Shown: in pieces, positions 24,186 through 36,768 of the stretch
How the letters are laid out: every line of letters starts with the position of its first letter
Position numbering within the stretch: position 1 is the stretch's first letter
NCBI RefSeq assembly: GCF_022539505.1
Contig: NC_061510.1
Location: 277,656,330-277,720,329 of the forward strand
Source: Lolium rigidum
Taxonomy: Eukaryota > Streptophyta > Magnoliopsida > Poales > Poaceae
Length of the DNA: 64,000 nucleotides
Reading direction: 5' to 3'
Position numbers and translations under genes: made by a program
Notes under the pieces: generated by a model
What the model was told of the DNA's origin: nothing
Seen by the model: the letters and a program-made list of their open reading frames with translations, nothing else
Databases searched by the model: none

Positions 24186-24943
24186 TTCCCCGGAAGACAA
24201 CTACCTTATCTCTTCTCGCTCACAAAATCAACGCCGCCTGCTCGATGCGCCGCCGCACGAACCATGGCCGGCGACACTGGACGAGTTCCTCCCCATCGAC
24301 GGCCACCGCACCCTCCCCGCCGACGGCCACCGCGCCACCCCCGTCGACGGCCACCGCGCCTTCCCGCTGCGTCGAGCTTCTCGCCTCGCCGCCGGCCCGC
24401 CTCCCCCGACCTCCTCCTCCAGCAGTCTCTCCGCCCTCGCCACCGGCCGTAGTCCCCGACCTCCTCCTCCTTCAGGCGCCGTGCCGCGTCCTCATCGGAG
24501 CCCAGGCAGAGCTTCCCCTACGCGCGGCCGCGTTGCATCCTTGTCGGTGCCCGCGCTGAGCCTCCCGTGTGCCGGCCGCCTCCACGGGCCTCCTCCACCA
24601 TCGCCGGCGCTGCCGGCTGCGACGTGCCGCAGCCGTCGAGGCCCTCTGCGCCGCGTGTGGCTGCCGGCGTCTACAGGCGACTCCGTACCTCACGGGCGTC
24701 ATCCGGCGAGCCGTCCCGCTGCAGGCCTGCAGATATGCGAGCGCACTGCCCCTGTCCCTCCCTCTCCTTGCCTCCTCGTCCCGCGGCAAGGACGCCATGT
24801 GCCGCCCCAACCTCTCCATCTTCTTTCCTCCTCCATGCGGTGTTGCGAGCGACAGCTGGCGGTGCTACCATGAGCGAGCCAAGTTACTGCCGACGGCGGC
24901 CCTCATTGCTGCTGACGGCGGGCCAAGTTGCTGCCCACGGCGG
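24186..24943. other. GC-rich interior of the MULE (possible captured gene sequence)
   Basis: This stretch is strongly GC-rich and open in several frames on both strands, in sharp contrast to the AT-rich MULE ends. Short repeats of GACGGCCACCGC are present. High GC with no transposase between Mutator ends is the usual look of a Pack-MULE, but I cannot name a donor gene. It is cut at 24943 by Gypsy element A. Confidence 0.5.
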
Positions 24944-26544
24944 TGATACGTCTCCGACGTATCGATAATTTCTTATGTTTTATGCTACATTATTGATGAT
25001 ATCTACATGTTTTATACACATTATATGTCGTATTTATGCATTTTCCGGCACTAACCTATTAACAAGATGCCGAAGAGCCCGTTGCTGTTTTCTGCTGTTT
25101 TTGGTTTCAGAAATCCTAGTAAAGAAATATTCTCGGAATTGGACGAAATCAACGCCCAGGGTCCTATTTTGCCACGAAGCTTCCAGAAGACCGAAGGAGA
25201 GTCGAAGTAGGGCCACGAGGTGGCCAGACACCAGGGCGGCGCGGCCCAGGCCCTGGCCGCGCCGGCCTGTCGTCTGGGCCCCTCGTGCCGCCTCTTTACC
25301 TGCCCTTCCGCCTACAAATAGCCTCTGTCGCGAAACCCCCAGTACCGAAAGCCACGATACGGAAAACCTTACTGAGACACCGCCGCCGCCAATCCCATCT
25401 CGGGGGATTCTGGAGATCTCCTCCGTCACCCTGCCGGAGAGGGGATTCATCTCCCGGAGGACTCTTCACCGCCATGGTCGCCTCCGGAGTGATGAGTGAG
25501 TAGTTCACCCCTGGACTATGGGTCCATAGCAGTAGCTAGATGGTTGTCTTCTCCTCATTGTGCTTCATTGTCGGATCTTGTGAGCTGCCTAACATGATCA
25601 AGATCATCTATCCGTAATTCTATATGTTGTGTTTGTCGGGATCCGATGGATAGAGAATACTATGTTATGTTAATTATCAAGTTATTACCTATGTGTTGTT
25701 TATGATCTTGCATGCTCTCTCGTTATTAGTAGAGGCTCTGGCCAAGTTTTTGCTCTTAACTCCAAGAGGGAGTATTTATGCTCGATAGTGGGTTCATGCC
25801 TCCATTAAATCTGGGACGAGTGATGTAAAGTTCTAAGGTTGTGGATGTGTTGTTGCCACTAGGGATAAAACATTGATGCTATGTCTAAGGATGTAGTTAT
25901 TGATTACATTACGCACCATACTTAATGCAATTGTCTGTTGTTTTGCAACTTAATACTTGGAAGGGGTTCGGATGATAACCTGAAGGTGGACTTTTTAGGC
26001 ATAGATGCATGCTGGATAGCGGTCTATGTACTTTGTCGTAATGCCCAATTAAATCTCACTATATTTATCTTGTCATGTATGTGCATTGTTATGCCCTCTC
26101 TATTTGTCAATTGCCCGACTGTAATTTGTTCACCCAACATGCTTTTATCTTATGGGAGAGACACCTCTAGTGAACTGTGGACCCCGGTCCTATTCTTTAC
26201 ATCGCATACAATCTCATCGCAATACTTGTTTTACTCGTTTTCTCGCAAACAATCATCTTCCACGCAATACGGTTAATCCTTTGTTACAGCAAGCCGGTGA
26301 GATTGACAACCTCACTGTTTCGTTGGGGCAAAGTACTTTGGTTGTGTTCTGCAGGTTCCATGTTGGCGCCGGAATCCCTGGTGTTGCGCCGCATTACATT
26401 CCGCCACCATCAACCTTCAACATGCTTCTTGGCTCCTCCTGGTTCGATAAACCTTGGTTTCTTTTCGAGGGAAAACTTGCTACCGTCTCGCATCACACCT
26501 TCCTCTTGGGGTTCCCAACGGACGTATGTCAACTGCACGCATCA
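24944..26544 (+). repeat. 5' LTR of element A
   Basis: Begins TG and ends CA. Its first 20 bases contain the palindrome GATACGTC-TCC-GACGTATC. A TATA-like CTACAAATAG lies near 25312. It is closely similar to the split 3' LTR, with a few percent scattered differences by eye. Confidence 0.93.
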
Positions 26545-26555
26545 AGACTGTTTTC

Positions 26556-26573
26556 TGGCGCCGTTGCCGGGGA
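26556..26573 (+). promoter_or_regulatory. Primer-binding site of element A
   Basis: TGGCGCCGTTGCCGGGGA lies 11 nt downstream of the 5' LTR. The TGGCGCC start is the usual tRNA-complementary form in this group of plant Gypsy elements. The same site recurs in elements B, C and D. Confidence 0.85.
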
Positions 26574-26800
26574 GATCAAGACACGCTGCAAGGGGAGTCT
26601 CCACAATCCAATCTCTTTACTTTGTTTTTGTCTTGCTTTATTTTATTTACTACTTTGTTTGCTGCATTATATCAAAACACAAAAAAAATTAGTTGCTAGC
26701 TTTACTTTATTTACTGTCTTGCACTCTATATCAAAAACACGAAAAAAATTAGTTACTTGCATTTACTTTATCTAGTTTGCTTTATTTACTACTGCTAAAA

Positions 26801-28160
26801 TGGCCACCCCTGAAAATACTAAGTTGTGTGACTTCACAACCACAAATAATAATGATTTCCTATGCACACCTATTGCTCCACCTCGCTACTACAGCAGAAT
26901 TCTTTGAAATTAAACCTCGCTTTATCGAATCTTGTTATGCGAGAGCAATTTTCTGCTGTTAGTTCTGATGATGCTGCTACCCATCTCAATAATTTTGTTG
27001 AATTGTGTGAAATGCAAAAGTATAAAGATGTAGATGGTGACATTATAAAATTAAAATTGTTTCCTTTCTCATTAAGAGCAAGAGCTAAAGATTGGTTGCT
27101 ATCTCTGCCTAAGAATAGTATTGATTCATGGACTAAATGCAAGGATGCTTTTATTGGTAGATATTATCCCCCTGCTAAAATTATATCTTTGAGAAGTAGC
27201 ATAATGAATTTTAAACAATTGGATAATGAACATGTTGCTCAAGCTTGGGAAAGAATGAAATCTTTGGTTAAAAATTGCCCAACCCATGGACTGACTACTT
27301 GGATGATCATCCAAACCTTTTATGCAGGACTGAACTTTTCTTCGCGGAACCTATTGGATTCAGCTGCTGGAGGTACCTTTATATCCATCACTTTGGGGGC
27401 GGCTACAAAGCTCCTTGATAATATGATGATTAATTACTCTGAATGGCACACGGAGAGAGCTCCACAAGGTAAGAAGGTAAATTCTGTTGAAGAATCCTCT
27501 TCCTTGAATGATAAGATTGATGCTATTATGTCTATGCTTGTGAATGATAGGACTAATGTTGATCCTAATAATGTTCCGTTAGCTTCATTGGTTGCCCAAG
27601 AAGAATATGTTGATGTAAACTTCATTAAAAATAATAATTTCAACAATAATGTTTATCGGAACAATTCTAGTAATAACTATAGGCCATATCCTTATAATAA
27701 TGGTAACGGTTATGCTAATTCTTATGGGAATTCTTACAATAATAATAGGAACACACCCCCTGGACTTGAAGCTATGCTTAAAGAATTTATTAGTACACAA
27801 ACTGCCTTTAACAAATATGTTGAGGAAAAACTCAATAAAATTGATATTCTCGCTTCTAAGGTTAATAGTCTTGCCTCTGATGTTGATCTTTTGAAATCGA
27901 AAGTTATGCCTAATAGGGATATTGAAAATAAATTGTTACTATAGCAAATGCCATCCAAGTTAGAATTAACGAGAATATAAGATTAATGGCTGAATTGTGT
28001 GCTAGGTGGGATAGAGAAGAAAATGAAAAACTAGCTAAAGAGAAAAATGTAGCTAAAGTTTGGACTATTACCACCACTAGCAATGCTAATGATCCACATG
28101 TTGCTGCACCTCCTACTATTAATGGTAAAATAATTGGTGTTGGCAATGTTTCGCTCCTAG
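26801..28160 (+). pseudogene. Gag of element A (Retrotrans_gag domain), frameshifted
   Basis: Gag packages element RNA into cytoplasmic particles. The ATG at 26801 opens a frame that shifts within about 80 bp. The core is open at 26862-27944 and carries the gag-domain signature (AKDWLLSLPKNSIDSWTKC, then FIGRYYPPAK and an AW-RMKSLVKNCP-HG-T-W helix). An Asn/Tyr-rich low-complexity tract follows around 27630-27760, then heptad-like leucines. A stop at 27942-27944 and a further shift near 28160 separate it from the protease part. No CCHC knuckle is seen. Confidence 0.85.
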
Positions 28161-28362
28161 TGCAAAGCGTACAAAACTGCCTGAAATTGCTAAAACTGCT
28201 GAAATTGCTTGTGATAAAACTGCTGAATTTTTTTCCAACCTTGGGGACAATGATCACATTGATGTAGCTCATAATGATTTAGATTTTGATGATTGCCACA
28301 TCTCTGAAGTTATAAAGTTCTTACAAAAACTTGCTAAGAGTCCCAATGCTAGCGCTGTAAAC

Positions 28363-28917
28363 TTGGCTTTCACAAAACATATTACAAATGCTCTCATAAA
28401 AGCTAGAGAAGAGAAACTAAAACTTGAAACTTCTATTCCTAGAAAGCTAGAAGATGTTTGGGAGCCCATCATTAAAATGAGGGTCAATGATTTTGATTGT
28501 AATGCTTTATGTGATCTTGGTGCAAGTATTTCTGTTATGCCTAAGAAAGTCTATGATATGCTTGACTTGCCACCATTGAAAAATTGTTATTTGGATGTTA
28601 ATCTCGCTGATAATGCTAAAAATAAACCTTTGGGGAGAGTTGATAATATTCATATTATGGTTAACAATAACCTTGTCCCCGTTGATTTTGTTGTCTTGGA
28701 TATTGAATGCAATGCATCTTGCCCCATTATATTGGGAAGACCTTTTCTTCGAACCGTTGGTGCTACTATTGATATGAAGGAAGGTAATATTAAATATCAA
28801 TTTCCTCTCAAGAAAGGTATGGAAAACTTCCCTAGAAAAAGAATGAAGTTACCTTTTGATTCTATTATTAGAACAAATTATGATGTTGATGCTTCGTCTC
28901 TTGATAATACTTGATTT
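28363..28917 (+). CDS. Retropepsin-like aspartic protease segment of element A
   Basis: This part of the polyprotein would cleave Gag. In this frame ALCDLGASISVMP stands at the active-site position and CPIILGRPFLRT supplies the conserved ILGRPFL strand near the C-terminus. The usual catalytic D-T/S-G triad reads DLG here, so activity is doubtful. The frame extends upstream of the ATG at 28363 into a charged helical region and ends at 28912-28914. No reverse transcriptase follows, which is unusual for a Gypsy gag-pro module and marks the element as non-autonomous. Confidence 0.8.
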
Positions 28918-31484
28918 ACACTTTATGCGCCTAGCTGAAAGGCGTTAAAGAAAAGCGCTTATGGGAGACAACCCATGTTTTTACTACAGTATTTTTGTTT
29001 TATATTTGAGTCTTGGAAGTTGTTTACTACTGTATCAACCTCTCCTTATCTTAGTTTTGTGTTTTGTTGTGCCAAGTAAAGTCTTTGATAGTAAAGTTCA
29101 TACTAGATTTGGATTACTGCGTAGTTTCAGATTTCTTTGCTGTCACAAATTTCGACCTGCCTCTCTGTAGGTAGCTCAGAAAATTAAGCCAATTTACGTG
29201 CGTGATCCTCAGATATGTACGCAACTTTCATTCAATTTGGGCATTTTCATTTGAGCAAGTCTGGTGCCTCAATAAAATCCATCTTTACGGACTGTTCTGT
29301 TTTGACAGATTCTGCCTTTTATTTCGCATTGCCTCTTTTGCTATGTTGGATGAATTTATTTGATCCATTAATGTCCAGTAGCTTTATGCAATGTCCAGAA
29401 GTGTTAAGAATGATTGTTTTACCTCTGAACATGTTAATTTTTATTGTCCCCCACCCTCTAATGAGTTGTTTCGAGTTTGGTGTGGAGGAAGTTTTCAAGG
29501 ATCAAGAGAGGAGTATGATGCAATATGATCAAGGAGAGTGAAAGCTCTAAGCTTGGGGATGCCCCGGTGGTTCACCCTGCATATTCTAAGAAGACTCAAG
29601 CGTCTAAGCTTGGGGATGCCCAAGGCATCCCCTTCTTCATCGACAACATTATCAGGTTCCTCCCCTGAAACTATATTTTTATCCCGTCACATCTTATGTA
29701 CTTTGCTTGGAGCGTCTGTTTGTTTTTGTTTTTGTTTTTGTTTGAATAAAATGGATCCTAGCATTCATTGTGTGGGAGAGAGACGCGCTCCGCTGTTGCA
29801 TATGGACAAATATGTCCTTAGGCTTTACTCATAGTATTCATGGCGAAGGTTGAATCTTCTTAGTTAAATTGTTATATGGTTGGAATCGGGAAATGCTACA
29901 TGTAGTAATTCTAAAATGTCTTGAATAATTTGATACTTGGCAATTGTTGTGCTCATGTTTAAGCTCTTGCATCATATATTTTGCACCCATTAATGAAGAA
30001 ACACCTAGAGCTTGCTAATTTGGTTTGCATATTTGGTCTCTCTAAAGTCTAGATAATTTCTAGTATTGAGTTTGAACAACAAGGAAGACGGTGTAGAGTC
30101 TTATAATGTTTAAAATATGTCTTTTATGTGAGTTTTGCTGCACCGTTCATCCTTGTGTTTGTTTCAAATAAACCTTGCTAGCCTAAACCTTGTATTGAGA
30201 GGGAATACTTCTCATGCATCCAAAATCCTTAAGCCAACCACTATGCCATTTGTGTCCACCATACCTACCTATTACATGGTATTTCTCCGCCATTCCAAAG
30301 TAAATTGCTTGAGTGCTACCTTTAAAATTCCATCATTCACCTTTGCAATATATAGCTCATGGGACAAATAGCTTAAAAACTATTGTGGTATTGAATATGT
30401 ACTTATGCACTTTATCTCTTATTAAGTTGCTTGTTGTGCGATAACCATGTTTCGGGGACGCCATCAACTATTCTTTGTTGAATATCATGTGAGTTGCTAT
30501 GCATGTCCGTCTTGTCCGAAGTAAGAGAGATCTACCACCTTAATGGTTGGAGCATGCATATTGTTAGAGAAGAACATTGGGCCGCTAACTAAAGCCATGA
30601 TTCATGGTGGAAGTTTCAGTTTTGGACATATATCCTCAATCTCATATGAGAATAATAATTGTTGCCACATGCTTATGCATTAAAGAGGAGTCCATTATCT
30701 CGTTGTCCATGTTGTCCCGGTATGGATGTCTAAGTTGAGAATAATCAAAAGCGAGAAATCCAAAATGCGAGCTTTCTCCTTAGACCTTTGTACAGGCGGC
30801 ATGGAGGTACCCCATTGTGACACTTGGTTAAAACATGTGTATTGTGATGATCCGGTAGTCCAAGCTAATTAGGACAAGGTGCGGGCACTATTAGTATACT
30901 ATGCATGAGGCTTGCAACTTGTAAGATATAATTTACATAACTCATATGCTTTATTACTACCGTTGACAAAATTGTTTCATGTTTTCAAAATAAAAGCTCT
31001 AGCACAAATATAGCAATCGATGCTTTCCTCTTTGAAGGACCATTCTTTTTACTTTTATGTTGAGTCAGTTCACCTATTTCTCTCCACCTCAAGAAGCAAA
31101 CACTTGTGTGAACCGTGCATTGATTCCTACATACTTGCATATTGCACTTGTTATATTACTCTATATTGACAATTATCCATGAGATATACATGTTACAAGT
31201 TGAAAGCAACCGCTGAAACTTAATCTTCCTTTGTGTTGCTTCAATACCTTTACTTTGATTTATTGCTTTATGAGTTAACTCTTATGCAAGACTTATTGAT
31301 GCTTATCTTGAAGTACTATTCATGAAAAGTCTTTGCTTTATGATTCACTTGTTTACTCATGTCATTACCATTATTTTGATCGCTGCATTCATTACATATG
31401 TTTACAAATAGTATGATCAAGGTTATGATGGCATGTCACTCCGGAAATTATCTTTGTTATCGTTTTACCGCTCGGGACGAGCGT
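28918..31484. other. Non-coding 3' internal region of element A
   Basis: About 2.6 kb with only short frames. It contains repeated AAGCTTGGGGATGCC words (29545-29630) and is homologous, in reverse orientation, to 33429-35850 inside element B. It therefore identifies A and B as sister elements with a shared 3' module. Confidence 0.75.
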
Positions 31485-31502
31485 AACTAAGCTTGGGGAT
31501 GC
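31485..31502 (+). promoter_or_regulatory. Polypurine tract of element A
   Basis: AAGCTTGGGGATGC lies immediately before the TG of the 3' LTR, in the position of the plus-strand primer. Element B has the matching sequence in reverse complement at 33429-33445. Confidence 0.6.
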
Positions 31503-31721
31503 TGATACGTCTCCGACGTATCGATAATTTCTTATGTTCCATGCTACATTATTGATGATATCTACATGTTTATACACATTATATGTCGTATTTATGCATT
31601 TTCCGGCACTAACCTATTAACAAGATGCCGAAGAGCCAGTCGCTGTTTTCTGCTGTTTTTGGTTTCAGAAATCCTAGTAAAGAAATATTCTCGGAATTGG
31701 ACGAAATCAACGCCCAGGGTC
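31503..31721 (+). repeat. 3' LTR of element A, first part
   Basis: The start of the 3' LTR up to the insertion point of element B. The last five bases, GGGTC, are the left target duplication of element B. Confidence 0.9.
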
Positions 31722-33428
31722 TGATGTCTACGGGAGCTTCTATGCTTGTAGACAGTGTTGGGCCTCCAAGAGCAGAGGTTTGTAGAACAACAGCAACTTT
31801 CCCTTAAGTGGATCACCCAAGGTTTATCGAACTCAGGGAGGAAGAGGTCAAAGATATCCCTCTCATGCAACCCCGCAACCACAAAGCAAGAAGTCTCTTG
31901 TGTCCCCAACACACCTAATAGGTGCACTAGTTCGGCGAAGAGATAGTGAAATACAGGTGGTATGAATGAATATGAGCAAGTAGTAACGGCGCCGAGAAAA
32001 TAGCTTGTCGGCGTGTAGTTGATGGTGGTAATATGGTAGCAGTAGTAACGCGATAGAAACAAGTAAACAAGCAGCGATAGCAGTATTTAGGAACAGGGCC
32101 TAGGGAATAGACTTTCATTAGTGGACACTCTCAACTTTGATCACATAACAGAATAGATAGATGCATACTCTACACTCTTGTTGGATGATGAACACATTGC
32201 GTAGGATTACACGAACCCTCAATGCCGGAGTTAACAAGCTCCACAATTCAATGTTCATATTTAAATAACCTTAGAGTGCATGAAAGATCAACACGACTAA
32301 ACCAAGTACTAACACAGCATGCACACTCGTCACCTTCACACTATGTAGGAGGAATAGATCACATCAATACCATCATAGCAATAGTTAACTTCATAATCTA
32401 CAAGAGATCACAATCATAGCCTACGCCAAGTACTAACACGGATGCACACACTGTCACCATTACACCGTGCAGGAGGAATAAAACTACTTTAATAACATCA
32501 CTAGAGTAGCACATAGAATAGTAGTGATACAAAACACATTGCAATCATAAAGAGATATAAATAAGCACTTCACTATGCCATTCATAACAGTGAATAAGTA
32601 TTCTGTGAAATATAGCCTAAGAGACCCACACGGTGCACACACTGTCACCTTTACACACGTGGGACAAGGAGTCTCCGGAGATCACATAAGTAAAACTCAC
32701 TTGACTAGCATAATGACATCTAGATTACAAGCATCATCATATGAATCTCAATCATGTAAGGCAGCTCATGAGATTATTGTATTGAAGCACATAGGAGAGA
32801 GATGAACCACATAGCTACCGGTACAGCCCCGAGCCTCGATGGAGAACTACTCCCTCCTCATGGGAGACATCAGCGTTGATGAAGATGGCGGTGGTGTCGA
32901 TGGAGGAGCCTTCCGGGGGCACTTCCCCGCCCCGGTGGCGTGCCGGAACAGAGACTCCTGTCCTCCAGATCTTGGCTTCGCGATGGCGGCGGCTCTGGAA
33001 GGTTTTCCGTATCGTGGTTTTTTCGTCTCGAGGTTTTAGGTCAGGGACCTTTAAATAGGCGAAGAGGCGGAGTCGGAGGGGCGACGAGGCGGCGACACCA
33101 TAAGGCGGCGCGGCCAGGGCCTGGGCCACGCCGGCCTATCATCTGGGGGCCCAGTGGCCCCCCTCTGGTCCTTCCCGGGTGTTCTGGAAGCTTCGTGGAA
33201 AAAATAGGATGTTGGGTCTTGATTTCGTCCGATTCCGAGAATATTTCCTTACTAGGATTTCTGGAACCAAAAACAGCGAGAAAACGAGAACCGGCCCTTC
33301 GGCATCTCGTCAATAGGTTAGTTCCAAAAAACGCATAAATATGACATATAATGTGTACAAAACATGTAGATATCATCAATAATGTGACATGGAACACAAG
33401 AAATTATCGATACGTCGGAGACGTATCA
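31722..33428 (-). repeat. 3' LTR of element B
   Basis: In element orientation it begins TGATACGTCTCCGACGTATC (33428 downwards) and ends at TGATGTC's complement (GACATCA). The first 450-500 bp resemble the LTR of A; the remainder is unrelated. A TATA-like TATTTAAAGG lies near 33050. Confidence 0.92.
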
Positions 33429-35878
33429 GCATCCCCAAGCTTAGTTCCTGCTCGTCCCGAGCGGTAAACGATAACAAAGATAATTTCCGGAGTGACATGC
33501 CATCATAAACTTGATCATATTGTAAACATATGTAATGAATGCAGCGATCAAAACAATGGTAATGACATGAGTAAACAACTGAATCATAAAGCAATGACTT
33601 TTCATGAATAGCACTTTCAAGACAGGCATCAATAAGTCTTGCATAAGAGTTAACTCATAAAGCAATAAATTCATAGTAAAGGTATTGAAGCAACACAAAA
33701 GAAGATTAAGTTTCAGCGGTTGCTTTCAACTTGTAACATGTATATCTCATGGATAATTGTCAACATAGAGTAATATAACAAGTGCAATATGCAAGTATGT
33801 AAGAATCAATGCACAGTTCACACAAGTGTTTGCTTCTTGAGGTGGAGAGAAATAGGTGAACACTCAACAATAAAAGTAAAAGAATAGTCCTTCAAAGAGG
33901 AAAGCATCGATTGCTATATTTGTGCTAGAGCTTTGGTTTTGAAAACATATAGAGAGCATAAAAGTAAAGTTTTGAGAGGTGTTTGTTGTTGTCAACGAAT
34001 GGTAATGGGTACTCTAACTACCTTATCAACCAGACTTTCAAGAGCGGCTCCCATGAAGGACGTTATCTCTACCAAGCAAGGTAGATCATCCCTCTTCTCT
34101 TTTGTTCACACATGTACTTTAGTTTAGTTTTTCTTTATTTATGGATGACACTCCTCCCAACCTTTTGCTTACACAAGCCATGGCTAACCGAATCCTCGGG
34201 TGCCTTCCAACAATCACATACCATGAAGGAGTGTCTATTTGCAAAATTAAGTTGCTTACTGATGAATCAGAGAAAAACATGTGAAGAGAATTATTAATGC
34301 AAGTTAATTAATCGGGGCTGGGAACCCCATTGCTAGCTCTTTTTGCAAAATTATTGGATAAGCGGATGAAGCCACTAGTCCATTGTGAAAGTCTGTCAGA
34401 AGTAAATGACAAGATCGAAAGATAAAACACCACATACTTCCTCATGAGCTATAAAACATTGACACAAATCAGAGGTGATAAATTTTGAATTATTTAAAGG
34501 TAGCACTCAAGCAATTTACTTTGGAATGGCGGAGAAATACCATGTAGTAGGTAGGTATGGTGGACACAAATGACATAGTGGTTGGCTCAAGGATTTTGGA
34601 TGCATGAGAAGTATTCCCTCTCGATACAAGGTTTAGGCTAGCAAGGTTATTTGAAACAAACACAAGGATGAACCGGTGCAGCAAAACTCACATAAAATAC
34701 ATATTGAAAATATTATAAGACTCTACACCGTCTTCCTTGTTGTTCAAACTCAATACTAGAACTTATCTAGACTTTAGAGAGACCAAATATGCAAACCAAA
34801 TTTTAGCAAGCTCTATGTATTTCTTCATTAATGGGTGCAAAGCATATGATGCAAGAGCTTAAACATGAGCACAACAATTGCCGACATCATACCAATTACT
34901 ACATGTAGCATTTCCCGATTCCAACCATATAACAATTAACGAAGCAGTTTCAACCTTCGCCATGAACATTAAAAGCTAAGAACACATGTGTTCATACGAA
35001 CCAGCGGAGCATGTCTCTCTCCCACACAAGCATTTATTCAAACAAAAACCAAAACAAACAGACGCTCCAAGTAAAGTACATAAGATGTGACCGAATAAAA
35101 ATATAGTTTCAAGGGAGGAACCTGATAAATTTGTCGATGAAGAAGGGGATGCCTTGGGCATCCCCAAGCTTAGACGCTTGAGTCTTTTTGAAATATGCAG
35201 GGGTGAACCACTGGGGCATCCCCAAGCTTAGACTCTTTACTCTTCTTGATCATAGTATATCATCCTCCTCTCTTGATCCTTGAAAACTTCCTCCACACCA
35301 AACTCGAAACAAACTCATTAGAGGGTTAGTGCATAATTAAAAATTCACATGTTCAGAGGTGACACAATCATTCTTAACACTTCTGGACATTGCTCAAAGC
35401 TACTGGAAGGTAATGGAACAAAGAAATCCATCCAACACAGACGAAAGAAGCAATGCGAAATAAAAGGCAGAATCCGTCAAAACGAACGAGTCCGTAAAGA
35501 CGAATTTTAAAAGGGCACCAGACTTGCTCAAATGAAAATGCCCAAATTGAATGAAAGTTGCGTACATATCTGAGGATCATTCCGTAAATTGGCATAATTT
35601 TCTTAGTTACCTACAGAGAATTAGGCCCAGATTCGTGACAGCAAAGAAATCTGTTTCTGCGCAGTAATCCAAATCTAGTATTCACTTTACTATCAAAGAC
35701 TTTACTTGGCACAACAAAACACAAAACTAAGATAAGGAGAGGTTGCTACAGTAGTAAACAACTTCCAAGACACAAATACAAAATAAAAGTACTGTAGCAA
35801 AATAAACACATGGGTTATCTCCCAAGAAGGTCTTTCTTTATAGCCATTAAGATGGGCTCAGCAGTTTTAATGATGCAC

Positions 35879-36604
35879 TCACAAGAAATAGTATTTGAAG
35901 CAAAAGAGAGCATCAAGAGGCAAATTCAAAACACATTTAAGTCTAACATGCTTCCTATGCATAGGAATCTTGTAAATAAACAAGTTCATGAAGAGCAAAG
36001 TGACAAGCATAGGAAGATAAAACAAGTGTAGCTTCAAAAATTTCAGCACATAGAGAGGCATTTTAGTAACATGAAAATTTCTACAACCATATTTTCCTCT
36101 CTCATAATAACTTTCAGTAGCATCATGAGCAAACTCAACAATATAACTATCACATAAAGCATTCTTATCATGAGTCTCATGCATAAAATTATTACTCTCC
36201 ACATAAGCATAATCAATTTTATTAGTAATAGTGGGAGCAAATTCAACAAAGTAGCTATCATTATTATTCTCATCAAGTGTAGGAGGCATAGTATAATCAC
36301 AAAAAAATTTACTCTCCATAGTAGGTGGCAACAAAAGACCACTAGCATTATAATCATCATAAATAGGAGGCAAAGTATCATCAAAGAAAATTTTCTCCTC
36401 AATGCTTGGGGGACTAAAAAGATCATGAAAACCAGCTTCCCCAAGCTTAGAACTTTCTATATCATTATCAACAATGGTGTTCAAAGCGTTCATACTAATA
36501 TTACTACCATCATGCAAATAAGATTTCATAGGTTTTTTAATTTTCGCATCAAACAATCCATGTTTTAAATCAGGAAATAGAGTAAGAAGCTCATTCTTGT
36601 CCAT
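35879..36604 (-). CDS. Unknown ORF of element B (241 codons)
   Basis: This is the only sizeable open frame in element B. It starts MDKNELLTLFPDLKHGLFDAK just after the primer-binding region. It is acidic in the middle, with repeats of a (L/T)PP-(I/T)-(Y/L)D-type motif (DDTLPPIYDDY, DYTMPPTLDEN), and ends in a hydrophobic stretch (LHLFYLPMLVTLLFMNLF) that could be membrane-associated. No retroviral domain is visible. A degraded relative is readable on the minus strand of element D at 62300-62660. Function is unknown; conservation between two elements suggests it once mattered to the element. Confidence 0.5.
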   Translation of the reverse strand: MDKNELLTLFPDLKHGLFDAKIKKPMKSYLHDGSNISMNALNTIVDNDIESSKLGEAGFHDLFSPPSIEEKIFFDDTLPPIYDDYNASGLLLPPTMESKFFCDYTMPPTLDENNNDSYFVEFAPTITNKIDYAYVESNNFMHETHDKNALCDSYIVEFAHDATESYYERGKYGCRNFHVTKMPLYVLKFLKLHLFYLPMLVTLLFMNLFIYKIPMHRKHVRLKCVLNLPLDALFCFKYYFL

Positions 36605-36740
36605 TATGCCAAACTAGTGTAAACAAGAAACAAAAAGATGCAATTGCAGGATCTAAAGGAAATAGCTTCGAGCACACACACACAACGGCGCCAGAAAATA
36701 GCTTACCTGGGACCGGAGTATGAGAGCCTTTTACCTTTCC

Positions 36741-36758
36741 TCCCCGGCAACGGCGCCA
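36741..36758 (-). promoter_or_regulatory. Primer-binding site of element B
   Basis: The reverse complement reads TGGCGCCGTTGCCGGGGA, identical to that of element A, 10 nt inside the 5' LTR boundary at 36769. Confidence 0.88.
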
Positions 36759-36768
36759 GAAAATAGCT

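Noticed and set aside
24245..24968. Many overlapping GC-rich ORFs as host genes
   Set aside because: All frames on both strands are open because of base composition, none has a domain, and they lie inside a MULE cut by element A.
26862..31502. Element A as an autonomous Gypsy element
   Set aside because: After the protease segment there is no YxDD reverse transcriptase, RNase H or integrase motif in any frame before the 3' LTR.
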